38,033 nt of DNA, from positions 1-38,033 of the forward strand of contig CACAXU010000008.1 in NCBI GenBank assembly GCA_902536515.1, in the 5' to 3' direction. Source of the stretch: an uncultured Litorivicinus sp. Lineage in GTDB: Bacteria; Pseudomonadota; Gammaproteobacteria; Pseudomonadales; Litorivicinaceae. How positions within the stretch are numbered: the stretch's first letter is position 1; every line of letters begins with the position of its first letter. Shown in pieces: positions 8,741 to 16,480 of this stretch. Position numbers and translations under genes: made by a program. The notes under the pieces are model-generated. The model saw only the letters and a list, made by a program, of their open reading frames with translations. It was not told the origin of the DNA and ran no database searches.

Positions 8741-8857
8741 ATGAAAAAATTAGTGATCACTCTTATAATTAGTGCAAACCTGTTCCTCGGAGCTTGTGGG
8801 CAAACTGGGCCGCTATTTCTGCCCGATCAACCCGATAAAACAGTCGACGGCCGCTAG
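8741..8857 (+). CDS. lptM: LptM (YifL-type) small lipoprotein
   Basis: This 38-residue lipoprotein is too short for many gene callers. It has a positively charged start (MKK), a hydrophobic stretch, the lipobox LGAC with Cys19, and the family signature GQTGPLFLPD immediately after. LptM-type proteins associate with the LptDE translocon in the outer membrane and help its oxidative maturation. It lies 2 nt before lysA, the same place as in Pseudomonas and near dapF in E. coli. No Shine-Dalgarno is evident. A TATACT hexamer ends 7 nt before the ATG, so the mRNA may have almost no leader. Confidence 0.9.
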   Translation: MKKLVITLIISANLFLGACGQTGPLFLPDQPDKTVDGR

Positions 8858-8859
8858 TC

Positions 8860-10116
8860 ATGGATCATTTTCAGTACCGTGACGGTACGCTGTTCGCCGA
8901 AGAGGTCTCTGTTTCCAACATTGCCTCACAATTTGGAACACCGTGTTTCATTTATTCTAGGGCAACGCTAATCAGACACCTTCATGCCTATGCGGGTTCA
9001 TTGTCAGATATTTCGCACTTAATTTGTTATGGCATGAAAGCAAACTCCAACCTTGCGGTCCTGCAAATATTGGCGAAAGAGGGGGCAGGTTTCGACATCG
9101 TCTCCGTCGGAGAACTCGAACGTGTTCTCAAGGCTGGCGGCGATCCTGCCAAAGTTGTGTTCTCAGGTGTTGGAAAGCAAGACTTCGAACTGCGACGCGC
9201 CCTTGAAGTTGGAATTCACTGTTTTAACGTCGAGTCACTTGCGGAGCTCTATCATCTGAATGCGATAGCGATGGAGACAGGGAAAGTTGCGCCTGTGTCA
9301 CTGCGCATTAATCCTAATGTCGACCCAAAGACCCACCCCTATATTTCAACAGGATTGAAAGCCAATAAATTCGGTATCGCACAGGAGGATGCGATCGCAG
9401 CGTATCGTCACTCCAGTGAATTACCTGGATTGAGTCCTGTCGGAATCGATTGTCACATTGGTAGCCAGCTGACCGACGTGTCACCACTAATTGAGTCACT
9501 GGATAAATTATTGAATCTCATCGACCAGCTCGCCGATATAGGAATTCAGTTAAAGCACATCGATCTTGGCGGTGGGCTCGGCGTAACCTACGACCAAGAA
9601 ACACCACCGCACCCGTCTGAATATTTAGCATTAGTCAAAAAGCGGTTAGCTGGGCGTGATCTCACCTTAATCCTTGAGCCTGGACGTTCGATTGCGGCCA
9701 ATGCAGGCATATTCGTTACCAAAACGATTTTGACAAAAAAAAATCAAGACCAGCATTTTGCGATCGTCGATGGCGCAATGAACGACTTCATCAGACCAAG
9801 CCTTTACGGTGCTTGGCAAAAAATCATTCCCGTTGATACTACTGAGAAAACAGGTCAAATTGAGGCTAGTTTTGACATCGTTGGGCCAGTATGTGAATCC
9901 GGAGATTTCTTGGGTAAAGAGCGGCGCTTAAGACTACAAGAGGGTGATCTACTCGCAGTCAGGTCCGCTGGTGCATATGGCTTTGTCATGGGATCCAATT
10001 ACAACACTCGCGGGAGGGCGCCGGAGATCCTGGTCGATAAAGATCAAGTTCATCTCATCCGTGAGCGAGAGACGATTGATAGTCTCTGGGCGCTTGAACA
10101 TACGGTGGATGACTAG
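8860..10116 (+). CDS. lysA: Diaminopimelate decarboxylase
   Basis: LysA performs the last step of lysine synthesis, decarboxylating meso-diaminopimelate. It is 418 residues, the normal length. The fold-III PLP motifs are YGMKANSN (PLP lysine K60), IDCHIGSQ, IDLGGGLGV, LEPGRSI, GPVCESGDFLG (active-site Cys) and SAGAYGFVM. The VCESGDFLG form separates it from the ornithine decarboxylase-type paralogue at 3674-4831. It follows lptM by 2 nt, and its TAG stop shares one base with the GTG start of dapF. Confidence 0.97.
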   Translation: MDHFQYRDGTLFAEEVSVSNIASQFGTPCFIYSRATLIRHLHAYAGSLSDISHLICYGMKANSNLAVLQILAKEGAGFDIVSVGELERVLKAGGDPAKVVFSGVGKQDFELRRALEVGIHCFNVESLAELYHLNAIAMETGKVAPVSLRINPNVDPKTHPYISTGLKANKFGIAQEDAIAAYRHSSELPGLSPVGIDCHIGSQLTDVSPLIESLDKLLNLIDQLADIGIQLKHIDLGGGLGVTYDQETPPHPSEYLALVKKRLAGRDLTLILEPGRSIAANAGIFVTKTILTKKNQDQHFAIVDGAMNDFIRPSLYGAWQKIIPVDTTEKTGQIEASFDIVGPVCESGDFLGKERRLRLQEGDLLAVRSAGAYGFVMGSNYNTRGRAPEILVDKDQVHLIRERETIDSLWALEHTVDD

Positions 10117-10955
10117 TGCGCGTTCATTTCACAAAAATGCACGGTCTGAGTAATGACTTCGTCGTCATTGATGCAGTTAGTCAGCATGTCAGCTTACGAT
10201 CAGGCCAGATCCAAAAGTTGGCTGATCGCAATACAGGTATCGGCTTTGATCAACTGTTATTAATCGAGCCACCATCGAGGCCTGACGCGGATTTTGACTA
10301 TCGCATCTTTAATTCAGACGGCGGCGAAGTTGAGCATTGTGGAAATGGTGCGCGCTGTTTTGCTAAATTTGTGACTGATCGAGAATTGACAACCAAAGCT
10401 GTCATCACCGTGAATACAGCATGCGGCTTAATTGAGCTTTCACTAACAGAGACAGGCCTTGTCCGCGTCAACATGGGGCAACCAGCGCTTGATTCAAAAA
10501 TGCTTCAATACAAGGGGCCTCCAGATCCCGGTCAGACACACACAGTCGTGCTTGAGACACCCGATGGATCGCGATCCTTTGGATTGATTAGTATGGGCAA
10601 TCCTCATGCCGTGACCGTCGTAGATTCTGTCGACACGACTGCTGTCGCTGATATTGGCCAAGCGGTTCAAAACTCGCCGCAATTTCCAGATTCAGTGAAT
10701 GTTGGGTTCATGGAAATCATATCCCCGAAGGAAATCCGACTGCGCGTTTTTGAGCGAGGCGTCGGTGAAACACTGGCCTGCGGAACGGGTGCCTGTGCTG
10801 CGATGACCTATGGCCGCCTACTCGGACAGCTCGATTACAATGTGATTGTTGCAACTCGAGGCGGAAACCTTCAGATTGAGTGGCAAGGAGAGGGGTACGA
10901 TTTGATGATGACCGGTCCTGCCGAATCTGTTTTTGAAGGAGAATTTCGCCTGTGA
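10116..10955 (+). CDS. dapF: Diaminopimelate epimerase
   Basis: DapF interconverts LL- and meso-diaminopimelate, feeding both LysA and peptidoglycan synthesis. The 279-residue protein has both catalytic cysteines: C75 in EHCGNGARC and C222 in LACGTGACA. Its N-terminus (FTKMHGLSNDF) is typical. The GTG start overlaps the lysA stop by 1 nt, and the end overlaps the next gene by 4 nt (GTGA), so lysA, dapF and the DUF484 gene are almost certainly co-translated. Confidence 0.97.
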   Translation: MRVHFTKMHGLSNDFVVIDAVSQHVSLRSGQIQKLADRNTGIGFDQLLLIEPPSRPDADFDYRIFNSDGGEVEHCGNGARCFAKFVTDRELTTKAVITVNTACGLIELSLTETGLVRVNMGQPALDSKMLQYKGPPDPGQTHTVVLETPDGSRSFGLISMGNPHAVTVVDSVDTTAVADIGQAVQNSPQFPDSVNVGFMEIISPKEIRLRVFERGVGETLACGTGACAAMTYGRLLGQLDYNVIVATRGGNLQIEWQGEGYDLMMTGPAESVFEGEFRL

Positions 10956-11632
10956 CAATCACAGCTGATAAGATCGCAGAATACCTACAGGATCATCTAG
11001 ATTTCTTTGAACAGCACCCCGAGCTCGTTCGGGAACTCAGACTCCCCACAAAATCCGGCGATGCGATCTCTTTGGTTGAATTTCAATTACGGAGATTGCG
11101 TGATCACATCCGCCAACTCGAAAAAGAAAATGATCATATGATCGAGACTGCGCGAATTAACAGTGTGTTATTTGAAAAAACTCGGTCGCTTGTTTTGTCA
11201 CTACTAGATGCGCGAGATTTGGCTGATCTGGCAATCGTGCTTGATGAAAAGCTTGCCAATGGATTCGATATCCCAGTGGTGCGGCTTCTATTGTCAGACC
11301 AATTCAACATAGTCGACGGGTTATCTCTGATTCAACCTGTTAAAGCAGAATCACTCGAAGAGGGCGGCAAACTTGCACAAACCGTCTCTGATAAAGCACC
11401 GTCAATTGGACGCCTAACAAGAGCTCGTCGATCAGCATTATTCGGGAAGGACGCTGACACGATCGCAAGTTCTGCGACGCTTGCACTGATCCGAGGTCAC
11501 ACCTATGGTTTGCTCGCTCTCGGTCATCCAGATCCCGCTCATTTCCAATCCAATCAAGACACACTCTTCCTCGATCACATCGGTGAGGCGCTTGCGTTGA
11601 TCCTTCCTCGGCTTCTCAATAAGGTGAACTAA
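10952..11632 (+). CDS. DUF484 family protein (YigA-like)
   Basis: This 226-residue cytoplasmic protein matches the DUF484 family by context and by its N-terminus (EYLQDHLDFFEQHPELVRELRLP, read as two halves around residues 8-30). A coiled-coil stretch (about residues 40-75) is followed by a GAF-like alpha/beta domain. DUF484 genes lie between dapF and xerC in most gammaproteobacteria, as here. The biochemical role is unknown. The GTG start overlaps the dapF stop, and xerC begins 3 nt downstream. Confidence 0.88.
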   Translation: MTITADKIAEYLQDHLDFFEQHPELVRELRLPTKSGDAISLVEFQLRRLRDHIRQLEKENDHMIETARINSVLFEKTRSLVLSLLDARDLADLAIVLDEKLANGFDIPVVRLLLSDQFNIVDGLSLIQPVKAESLEEGGKLAQTVSDKAPSIGRLTRARRSALFGKDADTIASSATLALIRGHTYGLLALGHPDPAHFQSNQDTLFLDHIGEALALILPRLLNKVN

Positions 11633-11635
11633 TTC

Positions 11636-12532
11636 ATGACGTTTCACGCATTCGTCACACAATATCTTGATGACATGCGTAAGACGCAGCGACGGAGCAA
11701 AAAAACGATCGAGGCCTATGCACGCGATCTCCAACAGGCAATCGGTTTTTTTGGAGAAGACGCCGAGATCCAATCACTTGATACACTTTCCGTCATTGGC
11801 TGGGTCCGATCATTGAGCGCACAACGCATCGCTGGACGCTCAATTGGTCGCAAACTATCCGCGCTACGCGGAGTATTCCAAGAGGCGATAAGTCAACGGT
11901 TGATCAAAGCAAATCCTGCAGTCGATGTCAGACCGCCAAAGGTCGGAAAACATCTGCCCTATGCGTTGAGCCCAGACTGCATGCAACGCTTACTGGACTT
12001 TCCGATTAACCCAAACGATATCGAAGCAATTCGAGACCAAGCAATTTATGAATTACTTTATTCGTCCGGCCTTCGACTTGCTGAAGTTTTAGGCCTGACC
12101 GTCAAAGATGTGCATGGAAACCCAGAAGAAATCAAAGTACTAGGCAAAGGAAGTAAGGAGCGGATTGTCCCAGTGGGTTTTAAGGCAAGAGAGGCGTTAT
12201 CAAAGTGGCTAAAAAAACGGCCTGAGTGGGATCATAGTCACACTGACCAGGCATTTATCACCAAAAGAGGACTGAGCGTTTCGCCACGAACTGTTCAGCG
12301 GCGTCTCAACCTTCGCGCGCAAGCAGCTGGTCTCGACCAACATGTGCATCCCCATGCGCTAAGACATTCGGCTGCGACACATCTTCTCGAATCCTCAGGG
12401 GATCTTCGTGCAATCCAGGAGTTTCTTGGACATCAAAGCCTTTCGACGACACAGATCTACACACACCTCGATTTTCAGCATCTCGCAGAGGTTTATGACA
12501 AAGCGCATCCTAGGGCAAAGACAAAATCATGA
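11636..12532 (+). CDS. xerC: Tyrosine recombinase XerC
   Basis: XerC acts with XerD at dif to resolve chromosome dimers. The 298-residue protein has an N-terminal SAM-like core-binding domain (1-95) and a catalytic domain with all active-site residues: R147 (SSGLRLAE), K171 or K174 (KGSKER), H240 and R243 (HPHALRHS), H266 (FLGHQSLS) and the nucleophile Y275 (QIYTH). The position after the DUF484 gene identifies it as XerC rather than a phage integrase. It overlaps the HAD gene by 4 nt (ATGA). Confidence 0.95.
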   Translation: MTFHAFVTQYLDDMRKTQRRSKKTIEAYARDLQQAIGFFGEDAEIQSLDTLSVIGWVRSLSAQRIAGRSIGRKLSALRGVFQEAISQRLIKANPAVDVRPPKVGKHLPYALSPDCMQRLLDFPINPNDIEAIRDQAIYELLYSSGLRLAEVLGLTVKDVHGNPEEIKVLGKGSKERIVPVGFKAREALSKWLKKRPEWDHSHTDQAFITKRGLSVSPRTVQRRLNLRAQAAGLDQHVHPHALRHSAATHLLESSGDLRAIQEFLGHQSLSTTQIYTHLDFQHLAEVYDKAHPRAKTKS

Positions 12533-13224
12533 AGTCAATTCGTGCGCTGACCTTTGATCTCGATAACACCCTTTGGGAAACCGATTTATCAATTTTTAAA
12601 GCAGAGGATGCAATGGCATCTCATCTGCGTCGTCTGTCGCCACCCGACTGGATGGAAGGATTTAGTCTCGACACATTTCGTGCAGTCAGGAAACAAATTG
12701 TTGAGGAACAACCTGCTATTGCGCATAACCTGACGGTAGTCCGTCGAGAAACGTTGATTCGTTGGTTTGAAAACCAAGGCGCGACAAAATCGATTGCTGA
12801 AAAGCTGGCAAGCGAGGGGTTTCGCATATTCTATGAGGAACGACAAAAGGTTGAACCCTATCCAGACACCGTCGAAACACTTGAGATATTGGCAAAGACA
12901 TATCCCCTCGCAGCTATTACCAATGGCAACGCGGATTTGATGGCAATGCCCTTGGGACGATATTTTCAGTTCTCATTACAGTCTCAGCACTTCCCGAAGC
13001 CAAAACCGGACCCAGTTATGTTCGAAGAAGCGCTCAAACGGCTCTCTATTCAGCCAAACGAGTGTCTGCATATCGGTGACGATATTGAACATGATGTGAT
13101 CGGTGCGAACCGATTAGGCATTCGAACCGTCTGGTTCAACACCCGCGCTCTAGTCATAGAAGAAGATGTTCCTGCTGATCACACCATCACGAACCTTAAG
13201 CAACTCCTCGATATACTTAAATAA
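12529..13224 (+). CDS. yigB: HAD-superfamily phosphatase (YigB-like)
   Basis: This 231-residue cytoplasmic HAD hydrolase has its nucleophile D10 and acid/base D12 in FDLDNTLW, motif II TNGNADL, the motif III lysine in KPKPDP, and motif IV HIGDDIEHDV. The helical C1 cap fits the YigB branch, which in E. coli dephosphorylates the riboflavin intermediate 5-amino-6-(5-phosphoribitylamino)uracil as well as FMN. It is last in the lptM-lysA-dapF-DUF484-xerC cluster. Its 3' end overlaps the convergent dehydrogenase gene by 8 nt. The substrate is inferred from the family. Confidence 0.87.
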   Translation: MKSIRALTFDLDNTLWETDLSIFKAEDAMASHLRRLSPPDWMEGFSLDTFRAVRKQIVEEQPAIAHNLTVVRRETLIRWFENQGATKSIAEKLASEGFRIFYEERQKVEPYPDTVETLEILAKTYPLAAITNGNADLMAMPLGRYFQFSLQSQHFPKPKPDPVMFEEALKRLSIQPNECLHIGDDIEHDVIGANRLGIRTVWFNTRALVIEEDVPADHTITNLKQLLDILK

Positions 13225-14176
13225 CTCGGTTAATTGGTGCGCCCTCGATAAAGGCTTCAAGATTCGCCTGCATGATATCGACGATCCGTTGCCGTGACTC
13301 ACGGCTAGCCCATGCGGAATGTGGAGTGATGACTAGATTCGGATGCTGGCAGTTAAGAAGCCTAGAATCTTTCGCTGGCGGCTCTGTGGTCACGACGTCA
13401 AGGCCGGCACCTGCCAAATGCTCTGACTCAAGCGCATCGCAAAGCGCATCTTCATCAACCAAACCACCACGCGCTGTATTAATCAAAAATGAACCCGGTT
13501 TCATTTTCTGAAACGCATCACGATCCATCATTTTTTTAGTTTGTGCGTTCAATAAACCATGCAGACTGACGAAATCTGATTGCTCTAGGAGCGTATCAAA
13601 ATCGACCCGCTGGCTCCTATCACCATAATCGACACCGTCACGGCCCATCACAAGTACACGCATACCAAAGGCCTCGGCAAGTTTGCCAACAGCTTGACCC
13701 AATTCACCATAGCCGACCAAACCAAGCGTACGGCCCGCGAGATCAATAATTGGATAATCCATCAGACAGAACATTGGACTCTCTGACCATCGTCCTGTCT
13801 TGACATCATTTCGATATCGTTCGGCTTGAGTTGCTACCATCAACATCAACATCAACGTATGCTGGCTCACTGACGGTGTGCCATAAGCCGTGACATTGCA
13901 AACGACAACCCCATAATCAGCTGCGGCCTGCTTATCAACATTGTCCGTACCCGTCGCTGACACCAAAATTAACTTCAGACCGGATGCCGCCGCGAAGTGA
14001 GCGCGCTCAAATTTCACTTTATTTAAGATAACCACCTCAAATCCCTGAATTCGCTCAGTGACGCGTTCAGGAGAAGTCGCATCATGAGTGACAAACTCTG
14101 AAGTCGCACCCGAAAATTTTTCAAAGTCCAACTCTTCAGGTTTCATCGATTGGTAGTCAAGGAATACAGCGCGCAC
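13217..14176 (-). CDS. D-isomer 2-hydroxyacid dehydrogenase (glycerate dehydrogenase/hydroxypyruvate reductase type)
   Basis: This 319-residue NAD(P)-dependent dehydrogenase has a Rossmann GYGELG at 155-160 and the catalytic triad R236 (NTARGG), E265 (TTEPP) and H286 (PHSAWAS). The HSAWAS ending and early ATGTDNVD favour the HprA/glycerate dehydrogenase group, which interconverts hydroxypyruvate and D-glycerate. I chose GTG 14176. Longer reading would run through the amtB terminator and into amtB, and the added residues look non-protein. The codons for LMLMLMV contain three direct ATCAAC repeats (plus strand 13839-13856). It is convergent with the HAD gene. Confidence 0.88.
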   Translation of the reverse strand: MRAVFLDYQSMKPEELDFEKFSGATSEFVTHDATSPERVTERIQGFEVVILNKVKFERAHFAAASGLKLILVSATGTDNVDKQAAADYGVVVCNVTAYGTPSVSQHTLMLMLMVATQAERYRNDVKTGRWSESPMFCLMDYPIIDLAGRTLGLVGYGELGQAVGKLAEAFGMRVLVMGRDGVDYGDRSQRVDFDTLLEQSDFVSLHGLLNAQTKKMMDRDAFQKMKPGSFLINTARGGLVDEDALCDALESEHLAGAGLDVVTTEPPAKDSRLLNCQHPNLVITPHSAWASRESRQRIVDIMQANLEAFIEGAPINRVI

Positions 14177-14223
14177 GTTTTTTCTCTCATTTCTCAGGAA
14201 GTCGAAAAGTGTACGCAAATTCA

Positions 14224-14252
14224 CAAATAAAAAAAGGGCGGCAAAGCCGCCC
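14224..14252 (-). terminator. Intrinsic terminator of glnK-amtB
   Basis: A GGGCGGC-AAA-GCCGCCC hairpin (7 bp stem, 3 nt loop, 14236-14252) is followed on the minus strand by a T-rich run (TTTTTTTATTTG). It starts 24 nt past the amtB stop and ends before the dehydrogenase start at 14176. Confidence 0.9.
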
Positions 14253-14276
14253 CAACAATGTCCCAAAGGAGGATAT

Positions 14277-15548
14277 TTAAGAACGCATAGTGAATTCAGG
14301 GTAGGCTTCCATTCCCATTTCAGAAACATCTACACCATTAATCTCTTCTTCTTCTGTAACTCGAATGCCCATGATCGCTTTCAAGATGAACCAGACGACT
14401 AGTGAAACAATGAACGTAAAAGCAAAGATGCTAACTATACCCAAGATCTGAGCGCCCATGGTTGCGTCAGAATTTGACAACAAGACCGCAAACAGACCCC
14501 AAATTCCTGCCACACCATGGACTGAGATAGCTCCGACAGGATCGTCAATCTTCATTCTATCAAGAGAGAGGATTGAAAAAACAACGATCACTCCACCAAC
14601 AACACCGATTATTGTCGCTAGCAACGCAGTTGGCGCCAATGGCTCAGCAGTAATGGACACAAGGCCGGCAAGTGCGCCGTTAAGAGCCATCGACAAATCA
14701 GCCTTGCCGAATATAACTTTAGTTACAACAGCTGCAGCAATAGCTCCACCAGCAGCGGCCATATTGGTGTTCAAAAATACCTGAGCAACAGCATTTGCTT
14801 CATCAACATTGGAAACCATTAATTCCGATCCACCATTGAATCCGAACCACCCAAGCCACAGAATAAACGTGCCAAGAGTTGCCAACGGCATGTTACAGCC
14901 AGGTATCGCGTTTATTTCACCATTGGGGCCATATTTTCCTTTGCGTGCCCCCAAAACAATGACACCCGCCAAAGCTGCGGCTGCACCACACATGTGGACG
15001 ATGCCTGATCCAGCAAAATCACTAAATCCAGCCTCTGACAAAAAGCCGCCGCCCCAGCTCCACGAACCTTGGATCGGGTAGATGAATCCTGTAAACACTA
15101 TTGCGAACGCTAAAAATGTAAATAACTTCATTCTCTCAGCGATTGCGCCAGAAATAATTGACATACCAGTCGCAACGAAAACAACCTGGAAGAAGAAGTC
15201 AGATCGACCTGAATAGTAAGGAGCATCATCCCCACCAGCAATGACTACATCGGCAGTGTTTTCGTCACCAATCAGGAATCCAATGTCTGGTATGACTCCA
15301 CTCCAAGAATCATTGATGTACATGAGGTTGTAGCCGATTACCAAATACATAACCGACGCTATTGAATATAAAAGAATGTTTTTGGTTAGGATAGTGGTCG
15401 TGTTCTTTGCCCTGACCATGCCGGCTTCGAGCATAGCGAAACCTGCGGCCATCCACATTACGAACGCACCCATTAAAAGAAAATAAAATGTATCGAGGGC
15501 GTAGGCCAACTGGGCCAGATCGCCGCTCACAGTAGCTAAATCGTTCAC
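14277..15548 (-). CDS. amtB: Ammonium transporter
   Basis: AmtB conducts ammonium/ammonia across the inner membrane and is gated by GlnK. The 423-residue protein has about 11 hydrophobic helices. Pore landmarks are the twin histidines in GSGIVHMCGAAAA and GAISVHGVAGIWG, plus WSWGGGFLSEAGFSDFAG and LGWFGFNGGS. There is no obvious long cleaved signal peptide. The GTG start at 15548 has GGAGA 6 nt upstream. It lies 50 nt after glnK with no terminator between them, and a strong terminator follows. Expression is expected from the sigma-54 promoter upstream of glnK. Confidence 0.96.
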   Translation of the reverse strand: MNDLATVSGDLAQLAYALDTFYFLLMGAFVMWMAAGFAMLEAGMVRAKNTTTILTKNILLYSIASVMYLVIGYNLMYINDSWSGVIPDIGFLIGDENTADVVIAGGDDAPYYSGRSDFFFQVVFVATGMSIISGAIAERMKLFTFLAFAIVFTGFIYPIQGSWSWGGGFLSEAGFSDFAGSGIVHMCGAAAALAGVIVLGARKGKYGPNGEINAIPGCNMPLATLGTFILWLGWFGFNGGSELMVSNVDEANAVAQVFLNTNMAAAGGAIAAAVVTKVIFGKADLSMALNGALAGLVSITAEPLAPTALLATIIGVVGGVIVVFSILSLDRMKIDDPVGAISVHGVAGIWGLFAVLLSNSDATMGAQILGIVSIFAFTFIVSLVVWFILKAIMGIRVTEEEEINGVDVSEMGMEAYPEFTMRS

Positions 15549-15598
15549 TATAACTCTCCTGCGAAGTGTGTCTTTGATCGAATTGTGTAGTTGTGCGC

Positions 15599-16012
<414 letters not shown>

Positions 16013-16064
16013 TCAATCACTTCGCAGGAGATTGAGGGTTCTGGCGGGTTCTTCCCCTTCAGAA

Positions 16065-16081
16065 AGCACCGAAATTGCGCA
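16065..16081. promoter_or_regulatory. Candidate NtrC enhancer site (proximal)
   Basis: The minus strand reads TGCGC-N7-GTGCT, 8 of 10 core bases of the NtrC consensus TGCAC-N7-GTGCA. It is centred about 88 bp upstream of the predicted glnK start, a usual enhancer distance. Confidence 0.55.
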
Positions 16082-16106
16082 CACCATGAACTTTAACGGC
16101 TTTCAC

Positions 16107-16123
16107 GGCACTAAAATAGTGCG
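16107..16123. promoter_or_regulatory. Candidate NtrC enhancer site (distal)
   Basis: The palindrome GCAC-TAAAATA-GTGC (plus strand) has the NtrC spacing and 8 of 10 core bases. Its centre is 42 bp from the proximal site, four helical turns, so both dimers would sit on the same face. Confidence 0.55.
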
Positions 16124-16191
16124 AGCTGTATGAGATGAAATTTTTTCTGATCGCCCGCATCATAAAGTCGGAACTCGGAAGGAGACAGACC

Positions 16192-16428
16192 ATGCTGAAT
16201 AAAGATGCGTTTAATGACATCGCCACGAAGATTTCTGAAGCATTGCCAGAGCCTGCTCGAAAAATGCAGGCCCAATTTAAGCAGCAGGCAGAAGATTTAA
16301 TCGTGCAAGGACTAAAAGATCTCAACGTTGTGACGAGAGAAGACTACGACAAGCAGACTGAAAAACTGTCAAAAGCTGAAGCAAAATTAGCAGAACTCGA
16401 AACACGGCTTGCTGCACTCGAGAAATAA
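16192..16428 (+). CDS. ubiK: Ubiquinone biosynthesis accessory factor UbiK (YqiC/BMFP family)
   Basis: This 78-residue cytoplasmic protein (MLNKDAFNDIATKISEALP...) matches the YqiC/UbiK family: an amphipathic N-terminal half, REDYDKQ in the middle and a C-terminal trimeric coiled coil (EKLSKAEAKLAELETRLAAL). UbiK binds UbiJ and supports aerobic ubiquinone synthesis. ATG 16192 is preceded by GGAAGGAGA; the longer frame from 16135 lacks a ribosome-binding site. It is divergent from glnK, a conserved arrangement. No terminator is seen before dnaE2. Confidence 0.9.
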   Translation: MLNKDAFNDIATKISEALPEPARKMQAQFKQQAEDLIVQGLKDLNVVTREDYDKQTEKLSKAEAKLAELETRLAALEK

Positions 16429-16460
16429 GATCTCAGAGCATACTATGAGGCATTGCATTT

Positions 16461-16480
16461 TACTGTATATAATTACAGTA
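16461..16480 (+). promoter_or_regulatory. LexA (SOS) box with embedded -10 element of dnaE2
   Basis: TACTGTATATAATTACAGTA matches the gammaproteobacterial SOS box (TACTGTATATATATACAGTA) at 17-18 of 20 positions, including both CTGT/ACAG arms. It contains a perfect TATAAT at 16468-16473. Its last A is the first base of the dnaE2 ATG. LexA bound here would block transcription directly. Confidence 0.92.

Noticed and set aside
11636..12532. Phage or integron integrase
   Set aside because: Although a tyrosine recombinase, its place after dapF-DUF484 and its length identify housekeeping XerC; no att sites or phage genes are near.
14177..14329. N-terminal extension of the dehydrogenase to 370 residues
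   Set aside because: The extension reads through the amtB terminator and the amtB 3' end; GTG 14176 begins the conserved family sequence.
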